Shown here in pieces: positions 24,918 to 38,103 of a stretch of DNA of 64,000 nucleotides (its first letter is position 1; each line of letters starts with the position of its first letter). This DNA is from Protonemura montana (taxonomy: Eukaryota > Arthropoda > Insecta > Plecoptera > Nemouridae): positions 18,509,940 through 18,573,939 of the forward strand of contig OX387606.1 of the NCBI GenBank assembly GCA_947568835.1. Direction: 5' to 3'. The notes beneath the pieces were generated by a model, which was not told where the DNA came from, did not search any database, and saw only the letters and a program-made list of their open reading frames with translations. The position numbers and the translations under genes are program-made.

Positions 24918-26831
24918 ATTTAATAAGGCATGGACGCAGCATCAGTTGCTGCTTGGTTAACAAAGCTGTACCAACGGACAAAGACGCGAGTGCTCTTTGA
25001 CTAATCGCACACATAACCAGATGACCGTCGGCGGATCGAAAACAAAGCACGAGCGGACGTAAAAGAGTTGCCGAAATTTGGACGACAGCTGGTTAGCGCG
25101 GGTAGGCCGTGAATCTCGAGCAACGAAAAAAACAATCGGAGGGCGCATAACTTGCACCGAAACGTTCGCCCGATCAGATTGGCACAAAGAATGGCACACA
25201 AATAAATCAGGAGAAGAATCGCTGTTTGCACTATGTCATTTATTATGAAATACTCTCCGCCTTGTTAGAAGGTAAGTGGGAGGATGGAGACAGGAAGACG
25301 CTCTCGAAGTAGATCCGAGATGACTCCATCTAATGGTGTAAAACGAGTGCAGCGCTGGTTGCATATTTCAGAAAACCTTGAGTGCACTTCGCTTCGCCTT
25401 AGTATTGTTTTCTTTGGATACTACATATACCTGTTCTTCTATATAATCATAAGATGGGTATACTATAATATTATAGATGTCACGTTATTATTAAGTCTAA
25501 CGCATTGATTAATTACAGTTAGAGCACTGATTAAACGTTGATTACACGTCAGTGTGACTGGAATATTACGATCATGTCACATATAGGCTCGTCGTAAGTG
25601 TTTGTCATCGGTGATTGCTTTGCGTATTGAAATGTATGCAAGTAGTTTGATACGTAGTTGTAGTCAAGCTGTAGGCTACGCTTCGACTAAGTGGATTCCG
25701 GCGGCAGTGTTATCAAGTGGTTCCTTGGTTGTTAGCACAGAGGATGGGGTAGCAGAATGATGGGGTGTGGGGCACACTTTACAGCGAAACCCTCTCACCA
25801 CCAACCCCGGCATCAGCGCTGGATGCTGCTCACTACACTGTTTAGTTTTCGTGAAAACGTTCATATACGTATACACTCTTGAGCTCTATACGCTATAGGC
25901 CATGTGCAAAAGCGTGCTAGTGTGTTTGTGTGGTTATTTATTGAAAACTCAGTAATCCATGTTTTTTACTCGACAACTCTTTTATGTTTGAAAAAGTTCA
26001 CATGTCGCATTATTTCGGCAATACGTATTTTTAACCCCCTCCGGGATTTTCTGCTATCCAATTGCATGTCCACTTCAATTCGTTCGATTTGCTGCAACTC
26101 AAAGTCAAGTTTATCTCGACCGACCGATGAAATTGGAACGATGTGCACTTTTGTTCTAGAGATGTGCGTGTGTTTCGGGAAGCGAGTCAGCCAGCATCAT
26201 TAGGGGCCCCCCCATACCATCCCTTGGCGGCTTTGATATCTGGTAGAATATAAAACCGAGCGCCCCATCCCTCCGGCTCCGCTGATAACAACAGCTAATA
26301 ACGCCTGCAACAAACTAGTGCTTCGCTCCTCGCCGAGAATTATTTCAGCTCTCCCAATTTGTTGGAGATGATTCCTATTTGATGGCTGCCAATTTGTGAG
26401 ACGCTGGTCTTATACTTGATTCCGCAAAGGCATGAAGTTACAGAGCGAGGCGCGCAATTGCCTCCACTACGCGCCATGAACCGTGGAAAAATTAAAAAAG
26501 AAAAGAAAAGAGGAAAGAAAACAAGAGACGTCGTTTGATTGTCTTCAGCGTTATAACAGCATAAAAGATCATGCTGGTCGTAACATCTTTAACGAACTTT
26601 CCGACGGCTTTAAAAGTTTGCCGTGTATGACGGGCACGAGCTAGCTATAGGGAAAAGACGTCGATATTGTTCTACTGCGTCGGAGCGAGCTAGTAGAAGG
26701 AAGATCAAGCATTAATAAGGGAGACATTTCCTATGCAAATACCCGGCATGTGTCGAGGTCGGAATATCTTTCAGTCTGTCTGCACGCAAAGTTTTCCACC
26801 CCCAAGCCTCAGCCTCAGCCGTTTGGTCCCG

Positions 26832-26856
26832 GCGCCCGCCCGCCCGCCCGCCCCCC
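26832..26856. repeat. (CCCG)n-rich tract
   Basis: Four to five CCGC/CCCG units run into CCCCCC. The region 26800-26890 is strongly C-rich on the plus strand. Confidence 0.88.
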
Positions 26857-27507
26857 ACAGCCGCCTCCCGCACAACCGCCCCCCAATTCCAGCTGCTCTT
26901 AAATATGCCGCCACGTTCCAGCGACAGTCGAAGCTGTCTTCATGTTCGCTCTACTCTTGTAATTCTATTTCCTGTCCTTGTTTCTTAATATCAAAGTTCC
27001 ATGATTTCTATAAACTTTTATATTAAATTATCATAATTTTAAAGTGGCGTGTATTGCACGAAGTTTTGTCAACAGTATGGTTACCAAAAGGGAAAACCAC
27101 AGTCAATTATAAAATAGACTGAGGAAAACTGCATCTATTGTGATGTGAAGAGAGAGAAAAAGGCGCTCATTTAAATATACGTGTTCAACAAAAATATTCT
27201 TTCGTCCCTGAGGTCCTTGTGATGTAGCGAAGGGTGCTATAAATTTCCTTAAAAAAACAATTCAAAAACACAATAACGACATCGCACTCTTAACGAACTC
27301 ATTGCAAATGAATTCAATTAAATTGAAATCGCAAGCAAAGAAACTATTTGCACCGAATAGCTTTGTCCACTCCACTAAATAAGTATTGTTCGGCTAAACA
27401 CCGCGGACAACACACGAGCGGCTCCAGCGATCTGGCTGCTGCAACGCGCCTGCAGGGAGTTGTTTCAATAATCATCCCGTCCCCACGTCCCACACCTCGA
27501 CGCCGCC

Positions 27508-27522
27508 CGACGCCCGGCGTTG
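27508..27522. repeat. CGACGC/GCGTTG hairpin
   Basis: CGACGC and GCGTTG can pair over 6 bp, with one G-T wobble at RNA level, around a CCG loop. It sits among other GACGCC words (27499-27530). Confidence 0.6.
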
Positions 27523-27625
27523 CGACGCAAACACACGCCACGTGACAAGAGCGTGTGACTTTAATTCATTCAAGGCACGCGAAACAGATTAATTCATGTC
27601 AGTGTACGTCAGCGATCACGTGGAG

Positions 27626-27643
27626 GCGACGACGACGACGACG
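27626..27643. repeat. (GAC)n trinucleotide tract
   Basis: Five tandem GAC units ending in GACGCC. Confidence 0.88.
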
Positions 27644-27760
27644 CCTTGGGGAGGATGACGGTGGAAGTCCATCATAGAAGTGCATGGGATTGCACCACAC
27701 CAGCGATATCAAGTCTCCTGGCAGAAGTAGTCGTCATCCTTCCTGTACGCGTGGGTGGAT

Positions 27761-28129
27761 TTATTGGTTTCTGATACTCTTTTTATGATGATTGCCCAGA
27801 GGTTTTGTACGAGTCCACGTAAACAGGTAAAGATCTAAAGTGTTCGAAATGGACGCAGAAGAGTAACGAACGCAGGGAGCTAGTCGTAAATCGCCAATTT
27901 TTAATGGACCATTAAAGGAATTAGAAGTTTCGGCAAAGCTGTACGTTGCTCTCGAGTATAACGGAGTAGAACTATTCAGCAAGTCGAGCCCAATTTTCTT
28001 CTCGACATTTTCCGACTTAGAAATGGGAAGAGATGAACGACGTTTGTTGCCAGTGCTTGGGGTGAGACGTGGAGTGTCAAGACAATTTCTCCAGCGAGTG
28101 ATTTGGGCGTGAATCACAGCGGGTTGCAT
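27761..28129 (-). CDS. Unrecognised 122-codon open frame
   Basis: This minus-strand frame runs from an ATG at 28129 to TAA at 27761. The N-terminal half is rich in Ser, Thr, Pro and basic residues, including TPRLTPSTGNKRRSSLP, and so resembles a disordered, phosphorylatable region. The C-terminus is basic. There is no signal peptide, membrane segment or known domain that I recognise. The ATG context is weak and third-position bases show no clear bias. Frames of this length are expected by chance in the window, so it is recorded as a candidate only. Confidence 0.08.
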   Translation of the reverse strand: MQPAVIHAQITRWRNCLDTPRLTPSTGNKRRSSLPISKSENVEKKIGLDLLNSSTPLYSRATYSFAETSNSFNGPLKIGDLRLAPCVRYSSASISNTLDLYLFTWTRTKPLGNHHKKSIRNQ

Positions 28130-31100
28130 TCGAGCGACAAATCAGTGCAGGCACACTGTTTGGCTGCACGATGCAATTAACTGATCGCATACGGCGACTG
28201 CATGCACAGTTCTAGTGTGTAATTATGTTGTTTAACGTAAGTGACATTTAGCCTGTCACTTGTAATTAATCTTACCACGAGACTTGATGAGCAAAAACTA
28301 GCGGCACGAAGATTGTCGTAGACTTTACGAGTAGAATGCAAGTTTGGAATTAGAGAGTCCCACATTATGTTTATGTTTTTGTTGATCTTTCTGCAGCGTT
28401 CATTGAATGCCACGAGTGTAAATTGACTACTCCAACCCGCCACTAAATTGATATCGTGTCTCTGAGACAGATGCGCAAATTCTAGAGGGGGTTGCGTTGC
28501 AATAAATCTCAATCAAAACACACAAAAAAGTTATTAATTTATTAGTTTGCCAGCATGCGTCTTGATTGGTTTTATTAATACAAATTGCTGCAAATTAACG
28601 CTCTCGCATCAAGAACTCGCCCAGCAAACACGCGATGCTTAATTAAAAATATTTCAATTAACTACTTCGATTGCTGCAGTCACAATTGCGGTGTGCGTCT
28701 AGTTCAGGTGGCTTGCCTGGCGCAGAGTATAGGCGAACGTGAATCAATCTTAATCTGATTTGTCAGCAAAAGGGGTAGGTGGGATGGGGTGGCCGCTCGG
28801 TAAACATTTCCTTAATGACTTTGACCCAAGCTTGCTTATCCCGTGCCACCTTGCCTCGCCGTCGTTTCTATGCAAGCTGTGCTCCCGCCCGGCCGTCGTC
28901 TCAGCTAGCATCTCACAGGGGCATGATCATTACATTTAGTTTATGTCCGTACCTGATCTTCAAAGACGGAATCCACGCGAGAATTTCCTCGGTTCTTGTA
29001 AAGTACGCCTTCTGTTCAACGGACGTAACATGTCTGCGTACACTAACAAGAGGTCTTGTCTTTGAATTCATTGCGGTTCATTAACTATAATGTTGCTTGA
29101 AACGATTAATTTATTGCATTTAATTCTTGAAATTTTCCACGATAATTTGCAGATTGCAAATTTTATTAGATTGACGATCGCGTCATCTTCCGGTGATGAA
29201 AAGTTCAAAGGTTGGAATTATGAATGAATGATCATTGATTCATTTTGATGCGGTCATTGAGTGACCCTTTGTGATTGACAGCTCGAAAGTTCAGCTCATG
29301 AATCATTTTGAAGGTTATATCATCCCACGAAGGCTCGGAATTCTTTCAGACTAAACTACAAGCTCAAATGTTTTAAAAGACAAACTTTATTTCCAACCGA
29401 ACAAATATAATATACAACTTTTTGAAGGCACCAAAAATGGCAGGTCAGTGACGCAAAATATGTTTTTCCTCATTTTCCTTTCACGCCAATAAAAAATGCA
29501 TATAACAGAGTTCGGCAAGACATCGACAAGACAAAACCCAGACACGGATAAGCGAAATTCTATAAATAAAACGCAGGAATCGGTTATTATTTTCCTTCGA
29601 ATACAATAACTTTAGCATCTCACAGCAAGATTCCGTTTTTCTCGATGCCAGATAATTTATTAGAATTTCTTTTTATCGCGCTTTGTGTATTTTCTCGCAT
29701 CGCCATCTGGCGGCGGCGGTATACATTTCATATCCACATCGAAATAAAACAGTGTGCGGAAACTGGCACTGGCGTATTTATTTACTTAATAAAATATTTG
29801 CAGTTTATAAAGAATGCTCTATGACTAGTCCTCGCGCCTGCACCATACGGCGCCTGGACCTTAAAAGAAAGCTGCACAGGTGGAGGCGCCACGACGCGCG
29901 GAATGCGAATACCGTATTCCGGGCGTAGGTGCCGAAAAACTACTACCTCTGAGCCCCGCGCGAAGTAGGGTGTACCAAAGGTGAAATAAACAGCAGCCAG
30001 AGAAAGGGGTTAAGCGTCCTGTAATAAAGATGTTGGGAACATGGAAAGGGAAGGCAACTGTGGAGAGAGAATGGAATGAAGAGAGGTAGAACAATAAAAC
30101 AGAATAAATAAGACTGGGAGCTGGGAAACGTGGGAGGACGGCGATTTCAAGAGGATATACAATAATCTGGAGGAAAAAGTAGAGGAGGGAAAGTGGCGAC
30201 GGCGACGGCGGATGTATACGCGGTGGCAGCGCTGGGTGGAAACCGGGAGCCGAGGGCGCCGATCCAGCTTCCGGCCGACCCGGCCGACAGCGCGGCTACG
30301 ACGTCAATCTTAAAACATGACGCTGGCGAAGACGTCACAGGAAAGACAATGGAGTTGTTTTTAATTGGAATTAACTTTCATTAAACAGGAGAGGAAGATA
30401 TAAGACGGGCAAATGTCATAAACGTAACGGAAATTCGCTGGCGAGATTTTCTCGCGTTTCTCGCTTGGAATCGGATTGCTTTGGCGAGTCCAGCCGAGCT
30501 GGACGAGATTTATTTACTGGTGGCGCGATATGAAATTGAAGGAGCAAATAGATTGGTCGGGATCACATTTGAGAGCTAAATCAGTGTGGAGATGTGGGTC
30601 AAACCGGCAAGATATTGGAAGAAATACCAAGCAAGCCCCCCCCAACAAATTCGAGCAATTTTTCATGGCTGGGAGCAAAGACGATCCGGTGGCCGTGATG
30701 AATTGCAAACAGAGTCAGTCCTTACTAAAATGTGCTACAAAACGCGAAAATGTCTCCCGTCTCTCTTCTACACAATAAACAAATCGTTAAATTTAATTAT
30801 CTCCCGCGAGCAGAGTTTTTGTATACGAGCTGTGATTTAAAAAAATCCACATCTTTTCGTCGTTAACAGTTTATAAATAGCGTCGAGTACTTACGAGTAA
30901 ACTTTAATTAAAGTAATGATATTAAAATATTTCAATGCGACTTTGTTCGCAAAGCTTTTAATGGCGAGCTAAAAGCCATATAATTATCTGAAAGTTGTAA
31001 AATGGTTATGATTGGGCTGCTGCGTCAACATGAAACTCGTGAGGGGTATTGTAATATTTCCTCCCCCTCCCATCTACGCCTCCCCTTACCATCGCGAGCA

Positions 31101-31168
31101 CCGATCTGTGAAGGAAGTGCCATTGTTTCTTGACTATGATTAACAAAGTTGCCAAGGAAACTGACGCC

Positions 31169-31191
31169 GGGGGTGGGTGTGGGTGTGGGGG
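31169..31191 (+). other. G-quadruplex motif
   Basis: Four G runs of 5, 3, 3 and 5 bases are separated by loops of 1, 3 and 3 nt (T, TGT, TGT). This fits the canonical short-loop quadruplex pattern on the plus strand. Confidence 0.85.
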
Positions 31192-32160
31192 AAAAGCTGG
31201 CTACGACAGTGCTGTTTAGTCATGCTCCGCTTAGCAGCGCCAGATTTGTCTCCGTTCACTTGCAAAGTTAAACGGAACACTTAAAGGGTGGATTCGACGC
31301 TGAGCAATAATGAAAACTTCAAATCGCAAGCACAATAACAACGCAGAAAGTGTCCTTATGACCAGGGTCAACCCTCCTTTACTTGCGAGTTATTAATTCT
31401 TAGCATTTTCACAAAGAAAGGACGTGAAAAATGATTAAATTTCGCGAGGAAATATTTCTCTGCCCCCTTTTTACCTTAGCAAGACGCCAAGCTGGCACCC
31501 CCTTCGCGGAACGCCCTGGCTCAACAGATATCAAAGCTAATCCGGTCGGACACAAAACATTGCGCACATAATCATCTGGCTCCATAAGCGGATTTCGTGA
31601 TTCGTATACAATTCGGCTTCTGATTCTGAATGGTTTCATTTTCTAAGCGCATGATACAACTAAGGCTGGTAATCTGCTCATTATTGTGTTTCCTCTCTTT
31701 TGAAAAGCATGCACCATTTAAAGGACACCTGAATGTCTCACGGCTCTAGCGAGGGAGGGTGAACCTCGCGTAGCCTCGAGGCACGGACCAGTCCACGAAA
31801 AAGACACGTCACGTGAAGTTCGGGAACCCCTAGTGCTAGTCACTGATGCCACACCAGCAAATTAAAGCGACAACCAAAGACTGAAGGGACTCATAATTTA
31901 AATTATACACTTCCAATTCCATGCGCGGCATCCCCTTTTTTTTAGCTTTTACTTTCACGTCGTTTTATGACTGCCCTCAGACTGGATGCTCGCCGTGCCA
32001 GCACCAGGAGTATGTTTTCGACAGTGTCGATAAAGGTCTTCAGTACGAGCTAAGAGACTGGAGGCTAAAAATAGCAAGAACCTATTTCCTCGCCACGTAT
32101 GAAAACAAACTGCTGAGTGGTTATAGCGACTCCAGAGGGCCACAAGCGAGCCTGGCATCG

Positions 32161-32193
32161 TCGGCGTCGGCGTCGGCGTCGCTACGTCGACGC
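32161..32193. repeat. (GGCGTC)n hexamers ending in a hairpin
   Basis: Three to four CGTCGG hexamers lead into GCGTCG (32176-32181), which pairs perfectly with CGACGC (32188-32193) around a 6-nt CTACGT loop. Confidence 0.85.
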
Positions 32194-33030
32194 TATGCAC
32201 ACGCAGAGTGACGAAAGAGATAGTGGATGCTGGGAGAATAATATCCGTCCGTCTTCGCGACGTCTGCTGTGAGGCAAACACGTGCTAACGTGAAGAGTAA
32301 CTTCAAGAAAATGTATTTCATATTTTCTCCGTGTTATGTGAAGGTGTGGCGTTGGTGGAGGAGCCAGAAGGTTTATGCGAAAATGAGTTCTCGAATGCGT
32401 TCTGTTTTGGAGCCTGCGATACCATAATCGTTGGCAAACTGTGATTTACTATACGATATATTTTTATTCTTTTTTCATCCATAAAATATTTCACAGGTAG
32501 AAAATATTAAATTGATGGGCATCTTCATATCACAAAAAACAGCTTGCCATAGAATATTTCTTGTTCTATTTTTCATCATCTCTTCCTCCTCCCCCTTCAT
32601 ATACAATGTTGCATATAATATTCGCAATACTCCGTCCACGTTCCTACCCATAATATATTTTTCATTTTGTGGCCAAATAAGTACACAAAAAGATAAAGAA
32701 ATGTAAATTTACCTGAATAGAATTATAATTATAATCAAGAGTACACGCGTAAGATCTGATTTAAATCGAAAACGCGTGCAACGCACGGGGTATGCCCAAA
32801 CAAAGACACGGGGCCCGGTCTCCACGCGGGTGTTGCTGTAATTTGGCATCAATTTTTGATAGGGTAGTAGTGTTGAGTAGTAGTGTTCCTAATAATAAAA
32901 AGAGTACACGCATTGATATTTCGGCATGTCCCTTACGTACGCACGATAGCTGAAAGATGAGGGCTTTAAAATTTCCAATTTGGGCTCAGAAAACTTCACC
33001 GCGCACTCATGCGTCGAGTGTGTCACATAC

Positions 33031-33053
33031 GATGCGTGAGTTTCACACGCATC
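33031..33053. repeat. 8-bp perfect hairpin
   Basis: GATGCGTG (33031-33038) and CACGCATC (33046-33053) are exact complements around a 7-nt loop. The neighbourhood has further ATGCGT and GTGCGTG words. Confidence 0.75.
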
Positions 33054-34860
33054 TTGTGCGTGGCGGGGAAACGTGAGAAGAAATCGAGCTCGTGTCATTC
33101 ATCGTTTACGAGAATAACACGACGCATGTGTTCTAAATAAATAGGGCAATTAGTCAAGATGCCAACCGTGGGGTAGGGATCCTTTTCTTTGCCTTTTATT
33201 TTCTGTTCTATCCTCTCCGCTTGTTTGTTATACGCTTGATAGAAATCATTGTGTATTATTTGTATGCTTTACAATATATTTGTCAACTTGAATTAGGGGA
33301 GTGACTGTATAAAAATAAAGACATGACACTTAAACCGAAACTTAAGACCCTCGCCGTTACTGAAGATTTGATAATACAAAAATCACGGAATCGAAAATAA
33401 AACCGAGCACGCCGCTTCTGACATTTGCGTTTTCCAGTTCTCGAGTATTTTAATTTCCTGTCTCAAATCAAACCCCCTGCCCCCGCATTCGCGTTTTATT
33501 AGATTTAATTTCGCGTGCTCCGTTCGAAACCGCCGAGGTGCTGTAGATTCAAACCTTGCGGGTGAAAACAAACAAAGTTTCCCCAAGTTATGAGCCACTC
33601 CTACCTCCCCCTAAAAATCATAGATCTTTATATTTTATGCATCTTTACGATTCGAATTTAGTAAAAAGCAATGTCGTCGCGGTGTCGCAAGTTTCGCGAG
33701 AAGTCTCGCCCTTCTTTCCTCGCCCACCCCGGCCTACCTCCCCGGCGCATTATAAGACTGCTGAGAGAGTTATGAAGGGTTGTTTTACTTTCTTCCATGC
33801 TAATTGATTCACGACAGAGACGGCTTGTGGTGCCCTGCTGAAGAGAGAGAATGTGTGTGTGTGGCATATTTAGAATATGCAGCTCTGTTTTACGACGTCG
33901 CCTCCCCAAGAAACTTTGCTCCGTCTCTCTGCCGAGTGACACATTACTTGCGACAAAAACTTGGAAGCACTTCTATTTCCTTTTTTTTTTTTGTTAAAAG
34001 AAAAGAAAACATAAAATCCTAACGAAGATAATTACAAAAGACTTACAGAGCAATGCGTGACGCATTCTCTGAAGTTTTTAAACAAATGCATTGTTGAGTT
34101 ATATTGTACGTTTTATTATTGTGTCAAGATAAAATTTATGGCTCATTTGAGGAATGAAATTTATTCCTTTGTTAAATAATTTTATTATCCATAATGAATT
34201 GCGTTAAATTTATTTTTCGATACTGGACAATGAGTAATCTAGTCAAAATACAACTAATCTGACAAGTGGCCATAAAGATTACCGAATGCATTTTCTTTCA
34301 AAGAGAGTTTTTTTGTCAAAAACTCGGTTTTGTTCCTCGTTCCCCCCCGACTGTGTGCGGTCACATTTAACCCCGGCGCTGCTGTCCCATCTACTACATG
34401 TGACAAGAGAATGAAATGATGGGTTTTTGGGGGCCCTTAGTCCTCCAGAGCGAGGAAAGAAAGAGGAAGCGAAGATTATATCTGTTTAAAAACGTGGCCA
34501 ATGAAAAGAAAAACTAACAGCAATCTCTCAACCCTCGGCAAGCAGCTGTAATACCAGAGGTATACGTCAGACAAGAAGGCACAAGGGGTGCACAACGTCT
34601 GTCGTTTTACTCTGTTAGCACAAAATCGACCGCGCAACCCCGCGTGTACGCCAAGTACTAAGTTTTAACTCGATTCAACGTATGGAGAAGGTTTGCGAAA
34701 GCATAACCAGCTAAAAATAAAAAGTAATTGCTCAACATTAGCAAAGTGTTCAACATTAAACACTGTAAACTTTGGAACGGGTTGAAAATTAAACAATAAC
34801 GGTAACTTTGGAAGGAAATTAAGATTTCCTAGAATTTTCTTGAATTCCATTTCCTCGCAG

Positions 34861-35365
34861 AGCGGTGGTTACGACACCGCAAAATATGGCAATGGTGCAG
34901 ATGATTTGTACACTAAACCAAAACTTCTCGATGAACATCGCAATTCATCCAGAAAATCAGTGTTTCTGGCATGTTTTCTGGCCCCTCACAGTTCGAGCAG
35001 CACAGTTTGTCCTTTGTTATTGAAGGCACATACAGAGGGCCGGCTACTCAGAAGCTGTCAAGAGAGACAAGCACCATACTGAGCCTGCAGACGATACCCA
35101 CATGTGCATGTTCATGTCGCAGTCCTTACTTGTAAACCGTTTGGAGTGACAACAGAGCAGGGTAATTCCGATTCAATGCCATCCACCCAGATGAATACTG
35201 ACACCATTTCATGTTGTTTTTCACCAGCCCTTCATCTTCTCACACAGCATTACATGTGCAGCATGCGCAGCTCAAACCTTCTCAAAGCTGTAAATCTGCT
35301 CCCCACCATCAAGATTATTGTTTAACGATCAGAAATCAACGAATAAAGATTTAGAACATCAACTC
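34861..35365 (+). other. Possible spliced 3'-terminal exon
   Basis: A good-looking splice acceptor, TGAATTCCATTTCCTCGCAG, ends at 34860. The following half kilobase is visibly poorer in CpG than its flanks. An AATAAA polyadenylation-type hexamer lies at 35342-35347, where a terminal exon would end. The frame open from the acceptor starts SGGYDTAKYGNGADDLY and stops near 35082, giving a tail of about 73 residues with no domain I recognise. A second short frame lies at 35104-35325. It could be the last exon of an mRNA or lncRNA; without an upstream exon it remains a guess. Confidence 0.18.
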
Positions 35366-36648
35366 AAGTGTGAGAAACTATGCTGGAAAGCGTCGATGCC
35401 GCGCGTTGGAAGTTTTCGAGAGTTGCAGAGTACGGCGCGGCCCCCTCGAATACTCGAAGGAAATTGATTGCAAGGCACAATAGTAAATTGGAGCTAAACA
35501 ATTTCGTTTCCTCGCGTTATTATCTCTAACGACCATTCCGTAGCACGTGTTAAATTAACCCATCGTTTGGTCCGAGTGACTCATATTATCTGGCGAAGAG
35601 TTTGACGACGGTTGTGGTGCCCACCGAAGTCTGCAAGACGAGGCGGAGGCGGTAGAGGGTCCATCTGATCCCAATGAATATACATGAACATCGAATGGGG
35701 GTGGTAGAAGGAGGTGGAGGTGGCATGGAGGGAGTCTAATCAAATTCAAAGCTCGCTCATTGCCAAGTGTAAGAAGAACTTTTGGCCCGAGAGCACTCTG
35801 AGGACTTTGCATTAGCGGTCGGTCAGAGAGATTAGTGGTTAATGCTCTCATGGTGTGTGGCAATATTGAGAGCATGTATATTAGGCTCGAAATATAGAAC
35901 TCTGCCGCGCAAAATATCACCCCCTGCGTGCCCTCGGTCTAACTGCTTTGCCACAAATATTACTTATGTGCATGAATATATCAGGATATAATTCCATACA
36001 CTAATTTGATACAGTCAGTGTAACCTACACTAGGGACCGGGATGGTAACTAGGATTCGCAGACAGAGACACCATAAATTTCAAATTCCACTTTGACTTGA
36101 AAAGCAGTAGTAATATTGTCCTGTTGTCAGTTGGCATGAAAAATGCAAAGAGTTAGATGATGCTACACAACTTGTGAGCCGGACTAAAAGATTCATACCG
36201 CGATTCTGTATTTCCACTCCACAGTAAATAAATAACAGCGCCAGGTTCGGAACGAGCAGAGTGGTTGTGGGCGCCGCCAGATGAGGCTTCGAGACCATAG
36301 ATTTCGGGAAGCTTCGTTCAGTTACACATTTCATCCCCATTATATTGGTGCTCTAATCTAATTCACCCACACCCACCCGCGGGCGCACAATGATCCACGC
36401 GCACACGCACTCACATGATACGCACTTGATACAAAACAGACCACTTCTGTGTCATTACACCAGCCATCCGCGGGAAATGTCTTTATTTCATTTCGAAAAT
36501 ATGAAATGCATGATTCATGTGCCACTACCGCTATTACCGACACATTTCAACAATGGATTTGCGACGTGAGGACGCATTTATTAGATTGATTCGATTCTTC
36601 CCCTAAACCCACATTACAATAATCGCGTCCCGTCCCCTGCCGTCGTCG

Positions 36649-36666
36649 GCGTCGGTCGCCCGACGC
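36649..36666. repeat. GCGTCGG/CCGACGC hairpin
   Basis: GCGTCGG (36649-36655) and CCGACGC (36660-36666) pair perfectly over 7 bp around a 4-nt TCGC loop. Confidence 0.85.
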
Positions 36667-38081
36667 GGAAGACAATTCCTTTCCGCGCCGAATGCGACAC
36701 GAACGCGTATCCTGATTGTGCGCGTCTAATTGCTTTATTGCCTCTCGCAGTTCAGCGTGTTTGCTCGGCAGTAGTTCTCGGTGCAATGCACTTTGAGTTA
36801 TGATAGGTTTGGTATAATAAAGAAATTACTTCCGAGTCCAGCAGACTGTCGATTAGCCCACGTCACCCTGAAGACGTCGTCGTGATGTAACAAAAGCCCT
36901 ACTATGACTAGAAGCATACTAAACATGAATTCATTATGGTGGAAAGCTGTTTTTATCGATAAATCGAGGAAGATTAAGATCAGGATTCGAAACGAAAGGA
37001 TCGGTAATGTAAACACAAGGAAAAGACTATAGTTGCTCATACTAGTGTTTCCTATCCACGTCCGTGTGATAGTTTTACGCGCCTAACAAGGCCATTGTTA
37101 AGCTGTAGTTAAGTCTATAATCAAGGCCTTGGTAATAAAATACATAGAGGAAAAGTGCATCGGTATCTTTTAAACTCTAGCCAGGGCGAAGGATGAAAGG
37201 GACTGTAACTCGAGAATCGGAGTCGAGTTTCAACCCAACAATGATGCACAGGGTCGCCAACAATGGCGCTAAGAAAAGCGACAGACCTAGAGAGAGAGAC
37301 AGCGAGAGGGAGCGTTTCTTTGGTCCATTGATGGAACGAGCGAGATGCCAGGAAGGAGCCGGCGCAAGAGAGTCGCAAGATGGGATGTGTAAACTCCCTC
37401 GACGGCTGAGCGAGCAAGCATGCTGCGACGACGGCGAGATGTGTGCGAGATGTATGTATCCTCCTAGCTGTACGGAATACACAGCGCCTGTATATATCTA
37501 TAGCGTTTACCTTCAATGCCGATGGCTAAAGAATAAGGGTCTTGAATAGGAAGCTGGGTTTAGCAGATTGCTAAGCAAAGCAATGTCGCAGGATCTTTTT
37601 ATCTGCCGAATATCTACAGAGTAACCTATCCGAAGAGCGAGCGGTCATTGGATATTCTGACACTATGCCCGCGTGTTGCAGCCATATCGTATGGTTGGTC
37701 CACACCCTTGCACCCCTAGCTACAACTTTACTCAAGAAAGTACCACGAAAGAAGGCTTGGAATATATTCCACTTGATCGACAATTCGCTTCCCTAGCCAT
37801 ATAGAGTTTGCTTCACAAATTGAGCATCGTAAAAATGATGGCGCGCTCCATATAAAGGGTTATACGACGCTCGATATTTGAAAATAATGATGATGACTAT
37901 CTGTCTGAGCAGATAAGTGGAGCACTCTTTAGAAGAAATCTTTATCGCCTTGTTAATTCGGTTTCTCGTCGAATGATTCGGCACGGAACTTCATTTGTCA
38001 AACCTACAAACTTCTTCAGTCAAAAGTCGAGCATAATAAAACTGGGGAAAAGTCGGGCGCGCGGAAATCGCGATAAAAAGC

Positions 38082-38103
38082 GGGGGGGGGGGGGGGGGGG
38101 GGG
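38082..38103. repeat. Poly(G) homopolymer, 22 bases
   Basis: Twenty-two consecutive G after AAAAAGC and before CGAGCGAG. Confidence 0.95.

Larger units (their letters stand above)
24918..31168. other. Non-coding stretch with few repeats
   Basis: No gene is established. It holds a purine-rich tract at about 26490-26530, CCCG and GAC repeats, a GC-rich island at about 30190-30320 with a tandem 9-mer CCGGCCGAC (30271-30288), and an ATG-started 122-codon minus-strand frame at 27761-28129 that is listed separately. Confidence 0.5.
31192..38081. other. Non-coding stretch with one possible exon
   Basis: No gene is established. Noted structures are a GCCTCGAGGC palindrome at 31773-31782, a GGCGTC cluster at 32161, a hairpin at 33031, an inverted GCGTCGG pair at 36649, and the possible terminal exon at 34861-35365. 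Overlapping frames of up to 131 codons at 37121-37549 lie over an AG/CT-rich tract and look incidental. Confidence 0.5.

Noticed and set aside
26249..26255. TATAAAA box (also at 41852-41858)
   Set aside because: No initiator or downstream gene; TATAAAA is common by chance in AT-rich DNA.
30385..30579. Open frame after an AG acceptor-like site with protein-like segment ASPAELDEIYLLVARYEIEG
   Set aside because: Only 64 codons; very many stop-free runs of this length are expected by chance.
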